From: Zeimonas sp046347945 | Lineage (GTDB): Bacteria; Pseudomonadota; Gammaproteobacteria; Burkholderiales; Burkholderiaceae_E | Assembly (NCBI GenBank): GCA_046347945.1 | Contig: JAXMFB010000015.1 | Coordinates: 1-64,000 of the forward strand | Direction of reading: 5' to 3' | Length of the DNA stretch: 64,000 bases | Shown here: one piece after another, positions 8,460 through 18,270 of the stretch | Position numbering within the stretch: the first letter of the stretch is position 1 | How the letters are laid out: each line of letters starts with the position of its first letter | Position numbers and translations under genes: made by a program | Notes under the pieces: generated by a model | What the model saw: the letters and a program-made list of their open reading frames with translations, nothing else | The model's database searches: none | What the model was told of the DNA's origin: nothing

Positions 8460-9227
8460 TCAGCCGGATTTTATCAGCGCGCCGGCGGCATCCAGCTCGC
8501 GCAGCAGCGGCAGCGTGATCGCGCGCTTGCGCTCGAAGGCGTGACGATCGAGCGCGTCGAACAGCCGCAGCAGCGCGCGAATGTCGCGCGAGGTGTGCGC
8601 GATCAGCCACGGCACGACGTCGGAGGAGATCGCCACGCCGCGCTCGGCGGCCACGCGATTGAGCACCGCCGCCTTCTCGTCGTCGCTGAGCAGCTGCAGC
8701 CGGTAGACCAGGCCGGAGCCCAGCCGCGTGCGCAGGTCGTCGCGCAGCGCCAGCGCCAGCGGCGGTTGCGCGCCAGCGGCGACCACGGCGAGGCCCGGCT
8801 GCGCGCGCGCGTGGTTGATCAGCTGGAACACGCGTTGCTGGCGCTCGTCGTCGAGCCGGTCGCAGTCGTCGATGGCCACGATGGTCGTCGCCTGCGGCGC
8901 CGCAGGTTCGCCCAGCGCGAGGGCGACGGCCGAGAACGCGTCGGGCGGCGAGTCGGGGCCCAGCACGCGCGGCGCGCCGACCAGTGCCTGAAGCAGGTGG
9001 CTCTTGCCGCAGCCGGGCTCGCCCCACAGGTAGATCAGCCTGGCGCCGGACAGCCCCGCGCCCTCGCGCATCAGGCGCAGTTGCGCGAGCACCTCGCCGT
9101 TGCGGCCCACCACGAAGTTCTCGAGCGACGGCGCCTCGATGCGATGCAGGTCGAGCGGCAACTGGTACATGCCGCCCGTTGCGCCGGCATCGGGTGCGCT
9201 GGGCGCGCCGGAGGTCACCTTAGCCAC
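8460..9227 (-). CDS. hda: DnaA regulatory inactivator Hda
   Basis: A 255-residue AAA+ protein related to DnaA domain III that promotes hydrolysis of DnaA-ATP after initiation. A clamp-binding motif, QLPLDL, lies near residue 22 and fits the family's interaction with the DNA polymerase sliding clamp. Walker A is GEPGCGKSH and the Walker B region is VAIDDCDRL; the arginine-bearing sensor helices follow, and the DnaA DNA-binding domain is absent. The ATG at 9227 overlaps the end of the upstream transporter gene by eight bases, supporting this start over the internal ATG just before the clamp motif. Confidence 0.9.
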   Translation of the reverse strand: MAKVTSGAPSAPDAGATGGMYQLPLDLHRIEAPSLENFVVGRNGEVLAQLRLMREGAGLSGARLIYLWGEPGCGKSHLLQALVGAPRVLGPDSPPDAFSAVALALGEPAAPQATTIVAIDDCDRLDDERQQRVFQLINHARAQPGLAVVAAGAQPPLALALRDDLRTRLGSGLVYRLQLLSDDEKAAVLNRVAAERGVAISSDVVPWLIAHTSRDIRALLRLFDALDRHAFERKRAITLPLLRELDAAGALIKSG

Positions 9228-10281
9228 GATGGTAGAACTCGCTCGCTCTCCAGGCCGCCAGCAGCCGCCGCAGCCCGACCGCCGTCACCGCCGCCAGCGG
9301 CAGTGCGAGCAGCACGCCGACGAAGCCGAACAGCGACCCGAAGGCCAGCAGCGCGAAGATCACCGCCACCGGGTGCAAGCCGATGCGCTCGCCGACCAGC
9401 CGCGGCGTGAGCCAGGTGCTCTCGACCACCTGCGCGACGCCGTAGATCGAGGCCACCCAGACCGCGCCGGCCAGCGGGCCGAGCTGCAGCATGCCGGCGA
9501 CCAGCGCGAACACGAAGCCGGTGGCGAACCCGATGTACGGAATGAAGATCAGCAGGCCGCTCAGCACGCCGATCGGCAGCCACAGCTCGAAGCCGGCGAC
9601 CAGCAGCCCGATCGAGAACCAGACCGCCAGCGACAGCATGACCAGCAGCTGCCCGCGCAGGTACTGGCCGAGCAGCGTGTCGGTCTCGTCGAGCACCTCG
9701 TCGATCGGGCGCACCCAGCGCGGCGGGATCAGCGTGCGCGAGCGCGCCACCAGTTCCGGCCAGTCGGTGAGCAGGTAGAACAGCACCACCGGCACCAGGA
9801 ACAACGTTCCGAGCACCTGCAGCGCCGCGCCCCAGCCGGAGCGCGCGTAGCCCAGCAGCGTCGCGAACCAGTCCTCGCCGCTGTCGGCGAGCTGGCCGGC
9901 CAGCCACTCGCGCAGCGACGCGACGTCGAGCTTCAGGCTGAGCCCGAGGGTCTGGTTCAGCCACGGCAGCAGCCGCTCCGGAAATCGATGCGGCGAGCGC
10001 CGGGAACTGCGGCGGATCAGCGCGATCTCCTGCTGGGTGATCGGCACCAGGATCAGCAGGATCGCCAGCAGCGCCAGCAGCGCGACCAGGATTACCTCAG
10101 CGCCGCCGGCGTGCGCGGGATGCCGCGCGCCTGCAGCCAGCGTACGCCGGGCGCCAGCACGTAGGCGAGATCGCGGCCGCGACGAAGGGCGAGGACGGCC
10201 GAGCGCGACCAGCGCCCACACCAGCAGTGCGGCGACCACGGTCCACAGCGCGGTCTGGCGCTGGCGGGCAGTCAGGGGCAT
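9220..10281 (-). CDS. AI-2E family transporter (PerM/YdiK type), internally garbled
   Basis: About 353 codons encoding a polytopic membrane protein of the AI-2 exporter (PF01594-like) family. Recognisable parts are the first membrane span, the central soluble segment, LIFIPYIGF and the C-terminal GLHPVAVIFALLAFGSLFGFVG. Between about 10083 and 10215 the frame changes three times, with no net change. A frame reading LAYVLAPGVRWLQARG supplies the missing second membrane segment. The ends are therefore in frame while some 40 residues are nonsense as written. It is the first gene of the minus-strand operon and diverges from purM. Confidence 0.83.
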   Translation of the reverse strand: MPLTARQRQTALWTVVAALLVWALVALGRPRPSSRPRSRLRAGARRTLAAGARHPAHAGGAEVILVALLALLAILLILVPITQQEIALIRRSSRRSPHRFPERLLPWLNQTLGLSLKLDVASLREWLAGQLADSGEDWFATLLGYARSGWGAALQVLGTLFLVPVVLFYLLTDWPELVARSRTLIPPRWVRPIDEVLDETDTLLGQYLRGQLLVMLSLAVWFSIGLLVAGFELWLPIGVLSGLLIFIPYIGFATGFVFALVAGMLQLGPLAGAVWVASIYGVAQVVESTWLTPRLVGERIGLHPVAVIFALLAFGSLFGFVGVLLALPLAAVTAVGLRRLLAAWRASEFYHRG

Positions 10282-10353
10282 GTTCGAGAACCGTCTTTCC
10301 GGGCGGTTGAGAGGCGCGCCGTGGCGGGCCCTCGGGCGCCTGCGCCGACCGGC

Positions 10354-10359
10354 TACAAT
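10354..10359 (+). promoter_or_regulatory. possible purM -10 element
   Basis: TACAAT about 95 bases before the purM start. No good -35 hexamer was seen at 16-18 bases, so this is a weak call. Confidence 0.3.
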
Positions 10360-10453
10360 CGCATCGATGACGAGGCGGTGCCGCCCGGCCGGGCGCGTCG
10401 AAACCGCCATTCTATCGGCCGGCGCGGGGGCGCCATCCACGGATCGGGTCGCC

Positions 10454-11515
10454 ATGGGCTCCACGCTGTCAGGCTCTTCGCTTTCTTACCGGGACGCCGG
10501 CGTCGACATCGACGCGGGCGACGCGCTGGTCGACCGCATCAAACCCCTGGCGCGCCGCACGATGCGAGACGGGGTGCTGGCCGGGATCGGCGGATTCGGC
10601 GCGCTGTTCGAGGTGCCGAAACGCTACCGCGAGCCGGTGCTGGTGTCGGGCACCGACGGCGTCGGCACCAAGCTCAAGCTCGCCTTCGCGCTCGACGGGC
10701 ACGACACCGTCGGCGTCGACCTGGTCGCGATGAGCGTCAACGACATCCTGGTGCAGGGCGCCGAGCCGCTGTTCTTCCTCGACTACTTCGCCTGCGGCAA
10801 ACTCGACGTCGAGGTCGCCGCGCGCGTCGTGGGCGGCATCGCGCGTGGCTGCGAGCAGGCCGGCTGCGCGCTGATCGGCGGCGAGACCGCCGAGATGCCC
10901 GACATGTATCCGGCCGGCGAGTACGACCTGGCCGGATTCGCCGTTGGCGCGGTCGAGAAATCGGCGATCATCGACGGCTCGCGCGTCGCCGCCGGCGACG
11001 TCGTGCTCGGGCTCGCGTCGAGCGGCGCGCACTCGAACGGCTATTCGCTGGTGCGCCGGGTCATCGAGCGCGCCTGGGGTGCGATCGACGCGCCGCAGAT
11101 GAACGACGACTTCCACGGCCGGCGCTTCGCCGAGGCGGTGCTCGCGCCCACGCGCATCTACGTGCGCCCGGTGCTCGAACTGCTGCGCAAGGTGCCGGTG
11201 AAGGGCATTGCGCACATCACGGGCGGCGGCCTCGTCGAGAACGTGCCGCGCGTGCTGCCCGACGCCTTGCAGGCGGTGCTCCATCGCGATGCCTGGTCGA
11301 TGCCGCCGATCTTCGCCTGGCTTCAGCGGCACGGCGGCATCGACGACGCCGAAATGCACCGCGTCTTCTATTGCGGCATCGGGCTGGTCGTGATCGTCGG
11401 CGCCGCCGACGCGGCGACGGCCGAGTCGATGCTCGTCGCGGCCGGCGAAACCGTCCACCGGATCGGCGAGATCGTCGCTCGGCCCGCCGGCGCAGCCGCC
11501 ACCATCGTGGTCTGA
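10454..11515 (+). CDS. purM: phosphoribosylformylglycinamidine cyclo-ligase
   Basis: AIR synthetase, fifth step of purine synthesis. The 353-residue protein begins with SYRDAGVDIDAGD, which is typical of PurM, and carries SGTDGVGTKLKLA (ATP-binding region), GVDLVAMSVNDIL, the FLDYFACGKLD segment, GGETAEMPDMY and HITGGGLVEN. Start chosen at ATG 10454 because the conserved family N-terminus begins a few residues later; an upstream in-frame start near 10368 would add an unlikely tail. It stands divergent to the AI-2E/hda operon and is followed by tamA 22 bases later. Confidence 0.94.
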   Translation: MGSTLSGSSLSYRDAGVDIDAGDALVDRIKPLARRTMRDGVLAGIGGFGALFEVPKRYREPVLVSGTDGVGTKLKLAFALDGHDTVGVDLVAMSVNDILVQGAEPLFFLDYFACGKLDVEVAARVVGGIARGCEQAGCALIGGETAEMPDMYPAGEYDLAGFAVGAVEKSAIIDGSRVAAGDVVLGLASSGAHSNGYSLVRRVIERAWGAIDAPQMNDDFHGRRFAEAVLAPTRIYVRPVLELLRKVPVKGIAHITGGGLVENVPRVLPDALQAVLHRDAWSMPPIFAWLQRHGGIDDAEMHRVFYCGIGLVVIVGAADAATAESMLVAAGETVHRIGEIVARPAGAAATIVV

Positions 11516-11537
11516 AGCCGGCCCGCGGCGCGCAAGC

Positions 11538-13347
11538 ATGGCCCGGTTGCAGGCCGCCGCTTCCGCCGCCGCTTCCGTCGTCGTCTTCCTGCTCGCGGCG
11601 TTCGCGTTCGCGGCTCCCGCGCTGGCCGCCAACTACGAGCTCGAAATCGACGCGCCCGACGAACTGGTGGCGCCGCTGCGTTCGCGCACGCTGCTCGGAC
11701 GCTGGCTCGAGAACCGGATTCGACCGCGAGCAGCTGCCGCTGTTCGTCGAGCGCGCGAAGGAGGAGGCCGCCGCCATCGTCCGCGCCGCCGGGTACTTCT
11801 CGGGTCGCGTCGCGGTGTCGCTGGACGACGCCCGCGCGGGTGCGCTGCCGCGCGTACGCATCGTGGTCGACGCCGGCGCGCGCACCACGGTGAACCGGTT
11901 CGAGCTGACGCTGGACGGGCCTTCGTCGGTGCAGCCGATGCGCGAGACGCTCGTCGAGCGCTGGCCGCTTCCGGAGGGCTCGTTCTTCCGCACCGCCGAG
12001 TGGGAGCAGGGCAAGCGACTGCTGCTGGACGTCCTGCAGCAGCACGGCTTCCTGCGCGCGCGCATCGTCGAGAGCCGCGCCGAAGTCGATCCGCGGCTCA
12101 CCGCCGCGTCGCTCGCGCTGCGCATCGACGCCGGGCCGCGGCTGGCGTTCGGCCCGATGATCGTCAAGGGGCTCGAGCGCTACGACCGCTCGATCGTCGA
12201 GGCGCTCGCGACCTGGAAGGAGGCCCCGGGCGAGCGCGCATCCGGCGGCGACCCGTACAGCTTCGACGAGCTGCTCGCCTTCCAGGCGCGATTGCGGGCG
12301 TCGGGGTACTTCGACGGCGTGAGCGTGCTGCCCGATCTGGCCGCTGTCGAGGCCGACCCCGAGCGCACGACGGTGCCGGTGCTCGTCGAGCTGACCGAGC
12401 GCAAGACGAAGCGCGCGATGTTCGGCATCGGCTTCAGCAGCGACGAGGGCGCGCGCGGCCTGCTCGGCTACGAGCACCGCAACCTGTTCGACCGCGGCTG
12501 GCAGCTGGAGTCCGGCCTGTTGTGGCAGGCGGTGCGCCGTCGCGCGTTCGCCAGCGTGCGCACGCCGCAGCAGGCCAGCGGGCACTACTACCAGGCCGGG
12601 GCGCGCATCGAGCGGCTCGACGTGCAGGGCGAGCTGACCGACAAGCAGACGCTGTTCGTCGGCCAGGGCAAGCATGCCGAGGACACCGAGACCTTCGTTT
12701 CGCTGCAGTACCAGATCGAGCAGCGCACGCTGCCGCTGACGGTCGACGACGACGGACGTCGCGCGCTGACGCTGGGCTATGCGTGGAACTGTCGCCGGCT
12801 CGACTCGGTGATCGATCCGCGTTCGGGCTACTCGATCAGTGCGCAGGTGTCGGGCGCCGCGCGCGGGCTGGGCAGCGATCGCAGCTTCGCGCGCCTGTAC
12901 ACGCGGATGATGCGATTCTGGCCGATGCCCCGGGAGTCGGTGCTCGGCGACGGCCTGCTGATCGGCCTGATCGAGGCCGGCTACGTGCTGGCCACCTCGC
13001 GCCAGGACATCCCGTCCGAGAACCTGTTTCGCACCGGCGGCACGCAGTCGATCCGCGGCTACGAGTACCTGTCGCTCGGCGTGCGCGAGGCCGGTGCGAT
13101 CGTCGGTGGCCGCGTGCTCGCGCTGGCCAGCCTGGAGTACCAGCACCCCATCGCGCCGAAGTGGTACGGCGCGGCCTTCATCGACGTCGGCGACGCTGCC
13201 GATCGGTGGCCCGACTACCGCGCGGTCTGGGGCTACGGCGCCGGCGTGCGCTGGCGCTCGCCGATCGGGCCGGTGAGCCTGGACCTGGCGTACGGCGAGG
13301 CCGTCAAGCGCTGGCGGCTTCACCTCTCGGTGGGATACGCGTTCTGA
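11538..13347 (+). CDS. tamA: translocation and assembly module outer-membrane protein TamA (frameshift)
   Basis: An Omp85-family outer-membrane barrel with N-terminal POTRA domains that works with TamB in moving lipids or autotransporters across the envelope. A signal peptide ends AAPALAA near residue 30. After RSRTLLGRW the frame shifts near 11720 and the reading resumes with FDREQLPLFVERAKEEA. POTRA-like repeats and a 16-strand-type barrel follow, ending in the classic GPVSLDLAYGEAVKRW..LSVGYAF with a terminal aromatic residue. Restored length is about 600 residues. The stop overlaps the tamB start by one base (TGATG). Confidence 0.88.
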
Positions 13348-16300
13348 TGGCCGCGCGTGCACCGGGTCCGCTGCGGCTGCTGGCCCGCGTGGTCGGCATC
13401 GTGCTCGCGGCGTTGCTGCTCGCGGTGACCGTCGCGCTGTGGTGGGTCGGCCAGACGACCGCGTTCGTCGACTTCGCACTGGCGCGCGCGGCGGCCGCCA
13501 GCGGGGGCGCGCTGCAGGCCGGCGCGGCGCGCGGCACGCTGCTGGGCGGCGTGCGCGTCGAGTCGCTGCGCTGGCGCGACGATGCGCGCGACGTCGAGCT
13601 GCGCGGCGTCTCGGTCGCCTGGCGGCCGGCTGCGCTGTTGCGGCGAGTTGCACTTCGTCCGGATCGAGGTGGCCAGCGCGTCGGTTCGCCTGCGCGAGTC
13701 CGGCGCGGCGCTGGCCTTGCCGCCGTCGCTGGCCTTGCCGCTCAACGTGACCGTGGACGCGCTCGGGCTGGGGCGCCTGCAGGTTGCGTCGTCCGGTGCC
13801 GCGGCGCTCGACGTCGAGCGCGTCAGGTTCTCCGGGCGCTACCGGTCCGGCACATGCCGCATCGACCACCTGTCGGCGAGTTCGGCGCAATGGGGCGACG
13901 CGCTCCAGGGCCGGCTCGGCGACAGCGCGCCGTTCGCGCTCGAACTCACCGGGCGAGTGGCCGCCCGGATTGCGGGCCGGGAGACGCTGCCGCGAATCCG
14001 GGTGCTTGCCGACGGCACGCTGGAGGACTTCGCCGTCGCGGCCCAGGCGCTGCCGCCCGACGCCGCTGCGGGAGCCGAAGCCGATGCGCGGCCGCCGGGC
14101 CCGGTCTGGATCGGCCTGGACACGCGCGTGCGTCCGTTCGCTGCCAGCGCGGCACAGCGTGTCGCGCCGATCGACGTGACGCTCGACGGCGTGGACCCCG
14201 CCCAACTCGGCTTCGCGGACGCGCCGCGCGCGCGTCAGCGGCTCGGCGACGATTCGCGTCGGCGAGGGCCGGATTGCCGGTCGGCTCGCGCTGCGCAATG
14301 CGCTGCCGGGCGCCGCGAACCGGCAGGCGCTGCCGCTCGTGTCGATCGACACCGACTTCGTCGCGTCGGACACGCAACTCGAATTCAGCGGGCTGCGCGC
14401 TACGCTGGCGGGCAACGGCACGATCGCCGGCGCGGCGTCGATCGACCTCGCGCGTCGCCTGGGACGCTGTTCGGGCGCTCGCTGCCTGCGGTGAAGTCGA
14501 CGCTGTCGCTGCGCGGCGTCGACCTGTCGCAACTCGCGAGTGGTCTCGACCCGACGCGACTGGCCGGCACCGTGAGCGTCGACGGCCCAGCGTTCGAACT
14601 CGACCTTGCCGACGCGGCCCGTCACGGCATCGCCGCGACCGCACTGGCCCGCGTCGAAGCGGGGCGCCTGCGGATCGAGCGCGCGCGGCTCGACACGCCG
14701 GCCGGCAGCGTGTCCACGCGCGGCACGGTGGCGCTCGCCGCGCCTGGACGATCGACGTCGACGGCGCGTTCGGCGATCTCGACCCGGCTGGCGTGTTCGC
14801 GTTGCGCTCGGTGCTGGGCGCCCGGGCGGCACGCTGGGGCGACGACCTGCCGCCGCAATGGACCTCCCGGTTGCGCGGGCGACTGACGGGCACCTGGGCT
14901 GCGCAGGGCGTCGCCTGGCCCGACCCGCTGCTGCAGACCCGCGTCGCGATCGACCGCAGCGTGCTCGACGGCGAACCGTTGCGCGCGAGCTGGCAGGGCG
15001 AGGTCTCGCGCGCCCGGATGCGCAGGCGGCACTCGCGCTCGCCTATGGCGACCTGCAGGCCGACGCGCGCGGCAGCCTCGGGGCCGCGGGTGACCGGCTG
15101 CGGTTCTCGCTGCGTGCGGGCGCGCTGTCGCGGATCGACCCGCGCGCCGAAGGCTCGGCGACGGCGAACGGCGAATTGACCGGCGGCTGGAGCGGGACGG
15201 CGGGGCTGGGCGTCGTCGCCGACGTCGAGGGCAGACGGCTGCGCTGGGCCGGCGACACGCTGCGCGCCGAGGCGTTGACGGGGCGGATCGAATGGCCCGA
15301 CCTGCGCGCGGGCCGCGTGGCGGTGCGCGTGGACGCCGAGGCGCTGCGCGTGGCCGGCCGCGCGTTCGAGCGCGCGAGCGCGCGCGTCGACGGCGACGTC
15401 GACGCGCACACGCTGCGGCTCGACTTGTCGAGGTCCGCAGGCCGCGGCGCGCGCGGCCGCGCACGGCGCGCTGCTGCGGACGGGCAGCGGCGACTGGCGC
15501 TAGGCAGAGCCTGGACGAACTCGTCGCCGAGGCGCCGGTGCCGGTGCGCCTGCAGTCTCCGGCGACGCTGTCGGTCGACGCGCACCAGGTCGCGCTCGGC
15601 GAAGCGGCGCTCGAGGTCGACGGCGGCGCCGTGCGCATCGCGCGGCTCGGCTGGCGCGACGGCGCGCTCGACACGCAGGGCGAGGCCAGCGGCCTGCCGG
15701 TCGCGCGCTGGGCCGAGCGATTCGCCGGGCGCACCAGGCCCTGCCCGGCGGCGCGCGACTCGAGGACCTGCGATTGCGCGGCAGCTGGAACCTCGCCGGC
15801 TGCATCGCTGCGCTCGCCCAGCGGGCGGCTCGCGTTCCGCCTCGACGCGGAGGGCGCCGCCGAGAGCCGCGGCGAGGCGGACCTCAGGCTGGACCAGGGG
15901 CGGATCGACGGCTCGGTCGACGTGCGCGTGCCCACGCTGGCGTTCGCGAACCGGATGATCGGTCCCGAGTGGGCGGTCGCGGGCCGCCTGCACTTCGCCG
16001 GCACGGTCGGCGGCACCGTCGAACGGCCGCGTTTGCAGGGTGCGCTCGGTGGCCGCGATCTCGCGCTGATGCAGCGCGCGCTGGGCTGGCGCCTGGCCAA
16101 CGGCACGCTCGCTGCGCGCTTCGACGGCGACCGGCTGGACCTCGAGGCATTGCGGCTCGAGTCAGGGAGCGGGTCGATCACGATGAGCGGCCAGTTGCTG
16201 CTCGACGGCATGCACGGCGGCTTCACGTTGCGTGCCGACCGGTTGCCGGTGCCGATCGGGCCGGGCCAGCGGGTGGTGCTGTCGGGCGACACCGGCATCG

Positions 16301-17253
16301 CCAGCCGTGGCACGAGCCTCGAATGGAAGGGCGACATCCGCGCGGACGAGGGCCTGATCGAGCTGCGCGGCGGCGACGCGCCGAGCCTGCCCGACGACGT
16401 CGTGATCGTCGACCACACCGCGCCGGGCGAGGGCGCGCAGGACGCCAGGGAATCGGCCGCCAGCGGCTTTCGCATCGGCGCGGACCTCAACCTCGACCTG
16501 GGCGACAAGCTGCGCGTGCGCGGCAGCGGCGTCGACGTCGTGCTGGCCGGCACGCTGAACCTGCGCGGCACGCTGCCGGCGGCGCCGCGCGCGTTCGGCA
16601 CCGTGCGCGTGCGCTCGGGCACCTACACCGCGTACGGCCAGCGCCTGGAGATCGAGCGCGGCCAGGTGGTCTTCAACGGCCCGCTGGACAATCCGGTGCT
16701 CGACATCGTCGCGATGCGCCGCAACCAGCTCGTCGAGGCCGGCGTCGCGCTCACCGGGACGGTGCTCTCGCCGCGGCTGCGACTGGTCTCGTCGCCGGAG
16801 GTGCCCGATTCGCAGAAGCTGTCGTGGCTGGTGCTGGGCGTCGGGCTCGACGAAGTGCGCACCGCGGGGCAGGGCGCGGCGCTGCAGGCAGCCGCCGCGA
16901 CGCTGTTCGGCAGCAACGACGGCGGCCTGTCCGCAGGCCTGGCCGGCGCGCTCGGGCTGGACGTGCTGACGGTGCGCGGCGCGGCCGCGGGCGGCGTGTT
17001 CGACCCGAACTTCGGGGCCGCCTTCCCCGGCCAGGCGACGACCGGCGGTGCGCCGGTCGGCACGGCGACGCAGAACGTCGTCGCGATCGGCAAGCGCCTG
17101 AGCTCGCGCGTGTTCCTCACCTACGAGCAGGGCCTGCGCGGCGTCTGGAACCTGTTGCGGATCCAGTACGACATCACCAACCGGCTGTCGATCCGCGCGC
17201 AGGCCGGCACCGACAGCGCGGTCGACATGCTGTACTTCTATTCGTTCGACTGA
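13347..17253 (+). pseudogene. tamB: translocation and assembly module inner-membrane protein TamB, multiply frameshifted
   Basis: Large AsmA-like/TamB protein: an N-terminal membrane anchor (RVVGIVLAALLLAV) followed by a long periplasmic beta-rich body and the C-terminal TamB (DUF490) domain. The domain shows GTLNLRGTLPAAPRAFGTVRV, RSGTYTAYGQ, ERGQVVFNGPLDNPVLDI, SSPEVPDSQKLSWLVLG and the ending YDITNRLSIRAQAG..SVDMLYFYSFD. Only the last 1.5 kb is uninterrupted. Between about 13640 and 15770 the homologous reading hops frames near 13640, 14235, 14465, 14750, 15020, 15430 and 15740. About 1300 codons are expected. Conserved content across the breaks suggests sequence error rather than loss. 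Confidence 0.82.
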
Positions 17254-17265
17254 GCCGCCAAGGCG

Positions 17266-18270
17266 CTAGAGTCCACAGGCGCGGCGCAGCGCGTCGAGCA
17301 CCGGCGCGACCGGGTCGCGCGCGAGGCAGTCGACGACGATGCGGCCGGGCATCGCGCGCAGCCAGGTGAGCTGCCGCTTGGCCAGCTGGCGCGTGGCGGC
17401 GATGCCCGCCTCGATCATCGGCTCGACCGGGCCGTCGCCCGCCTCGAGCCACGCCCAGACCTGGCGATAGCCGACGCAGCGCATCGACGCAAGCTCGGCG
17501 TGCAGGTCGCCGCGTGCGCGCAATGCGCGGACCTCGTCGACCAGGCCCGCGGCGATCATCGCGCGAAAGCGCGCGGCGATTCGCGCATGCAGCACGGCGC
17601 GATCGGAAGGCTCGAGCGCGATGCGCACGAAGGGCGGCGGTGCGCCCGGGTTCGCGCCGGACGCGCCCGGCGCCGGCGCACGCTCGCCCATGCCGCCGCC
17701 TGTCGCGGCGGGCCGCGACAGCCACTCCGACCTCGGCCTGCCGCTGAGCTCGAACACCTCGATCGCGCGCTGGATGCGCTGCGCGTCGCCCGGCTCCACG
17801 CGTGCGGCGGTGACGGGGTCGATCCGGGCCAGCCGCGCGTGCAGCGCGGGCCAGCCGAGTGCGCGTGCCTCGTCCTCGAGCCGTCGGCGCACCGCCGCGT
17901 CGGCGCCCGGCAGCGGGTGCAGGCCCTCGACCAGCGCGCGCGCGTACAGCATCGTGCCGCCGACCAGCAGCGGCAGGCGGCCGCGCGCGCGGATCTGCGC
18001 GATCGCCGCTCGCGCGTCGGCGATGAAGCGCGCCGCGGAATAGCTGTCGCGCGGATCGACGATGTCGATCAGGTGATGCGGCACCGCGGCGCGCTCGGCC
18101 GCGCTCGGCTTCGCGGTGCCGATGTCCATGCCGCGATAGACCTGCGCGGAGTCGACGGTGACGATCTCGATCGGCAGCCGCTCGGCCAGCGCCATCGCCA
18201 CGGCGCTCTTGCCCGAGGCGGTCGGGCCGAGCAGCATCGGGACCGGCGCCTGCTGCGGGCAGTGCGTCAT
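17266..18270 (-). CDS. miaA: tRNA dimethylallyltransferase
   Basis: Adds the dimethylallyl group to A37 of tRNAs reading UNN codons. The 334-residue protein has the P-loop GPTASGKSAVA near residue 15, DSAQVYRGMDIGTAKPS (substrate region with the catalytic aspartate), PHHLIDIVDP, LLVGGTMLYARAL and MRCVGYRQVW. Its ATG overlaps the stop of the MFS transporter gene by four bases. miaA and mutL are neighbours in many proteobacteria; here the transporter gene separates them. The frame is intact. Confidence 0.94.
   Translation of the reverse strand: MTHCPQQAPVPMLLGPTASGKSAVAMALAERLPIEIVTVDSAQVYRGMDIGTAKPSAAERAAVPHHLIDIVDPRDSYSAARFIADARAAIAQIRARGRLPLLVGGTMLYARALVEGLHPLPGADAAVRRRLEDEARALGWPALHARLARIDPVTAARVEPGDAQRIQRAIEVFELSGRPRSEWLSRPAATGGGMGERAPAPGASGANPGAPPPFVRIALEPSDRAVLHARIAARFRAMIAAGLVDEVRALRARGDLHAELASMRCVGYRQVWAWLEAGDGPVEPMIEAGIAATRQLAKRQLTWLRAMPGRIVVDCLARDPVAPVLDALRRACGL

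Noticed and set aside
11368..14832. Open frame of 1154 codons on the minus strand opposite tamA/tamB
   Set aside because: Arginine-rich antisense shadow with no recognisable domain; tamA/tamB motifs lie on the plus strand.
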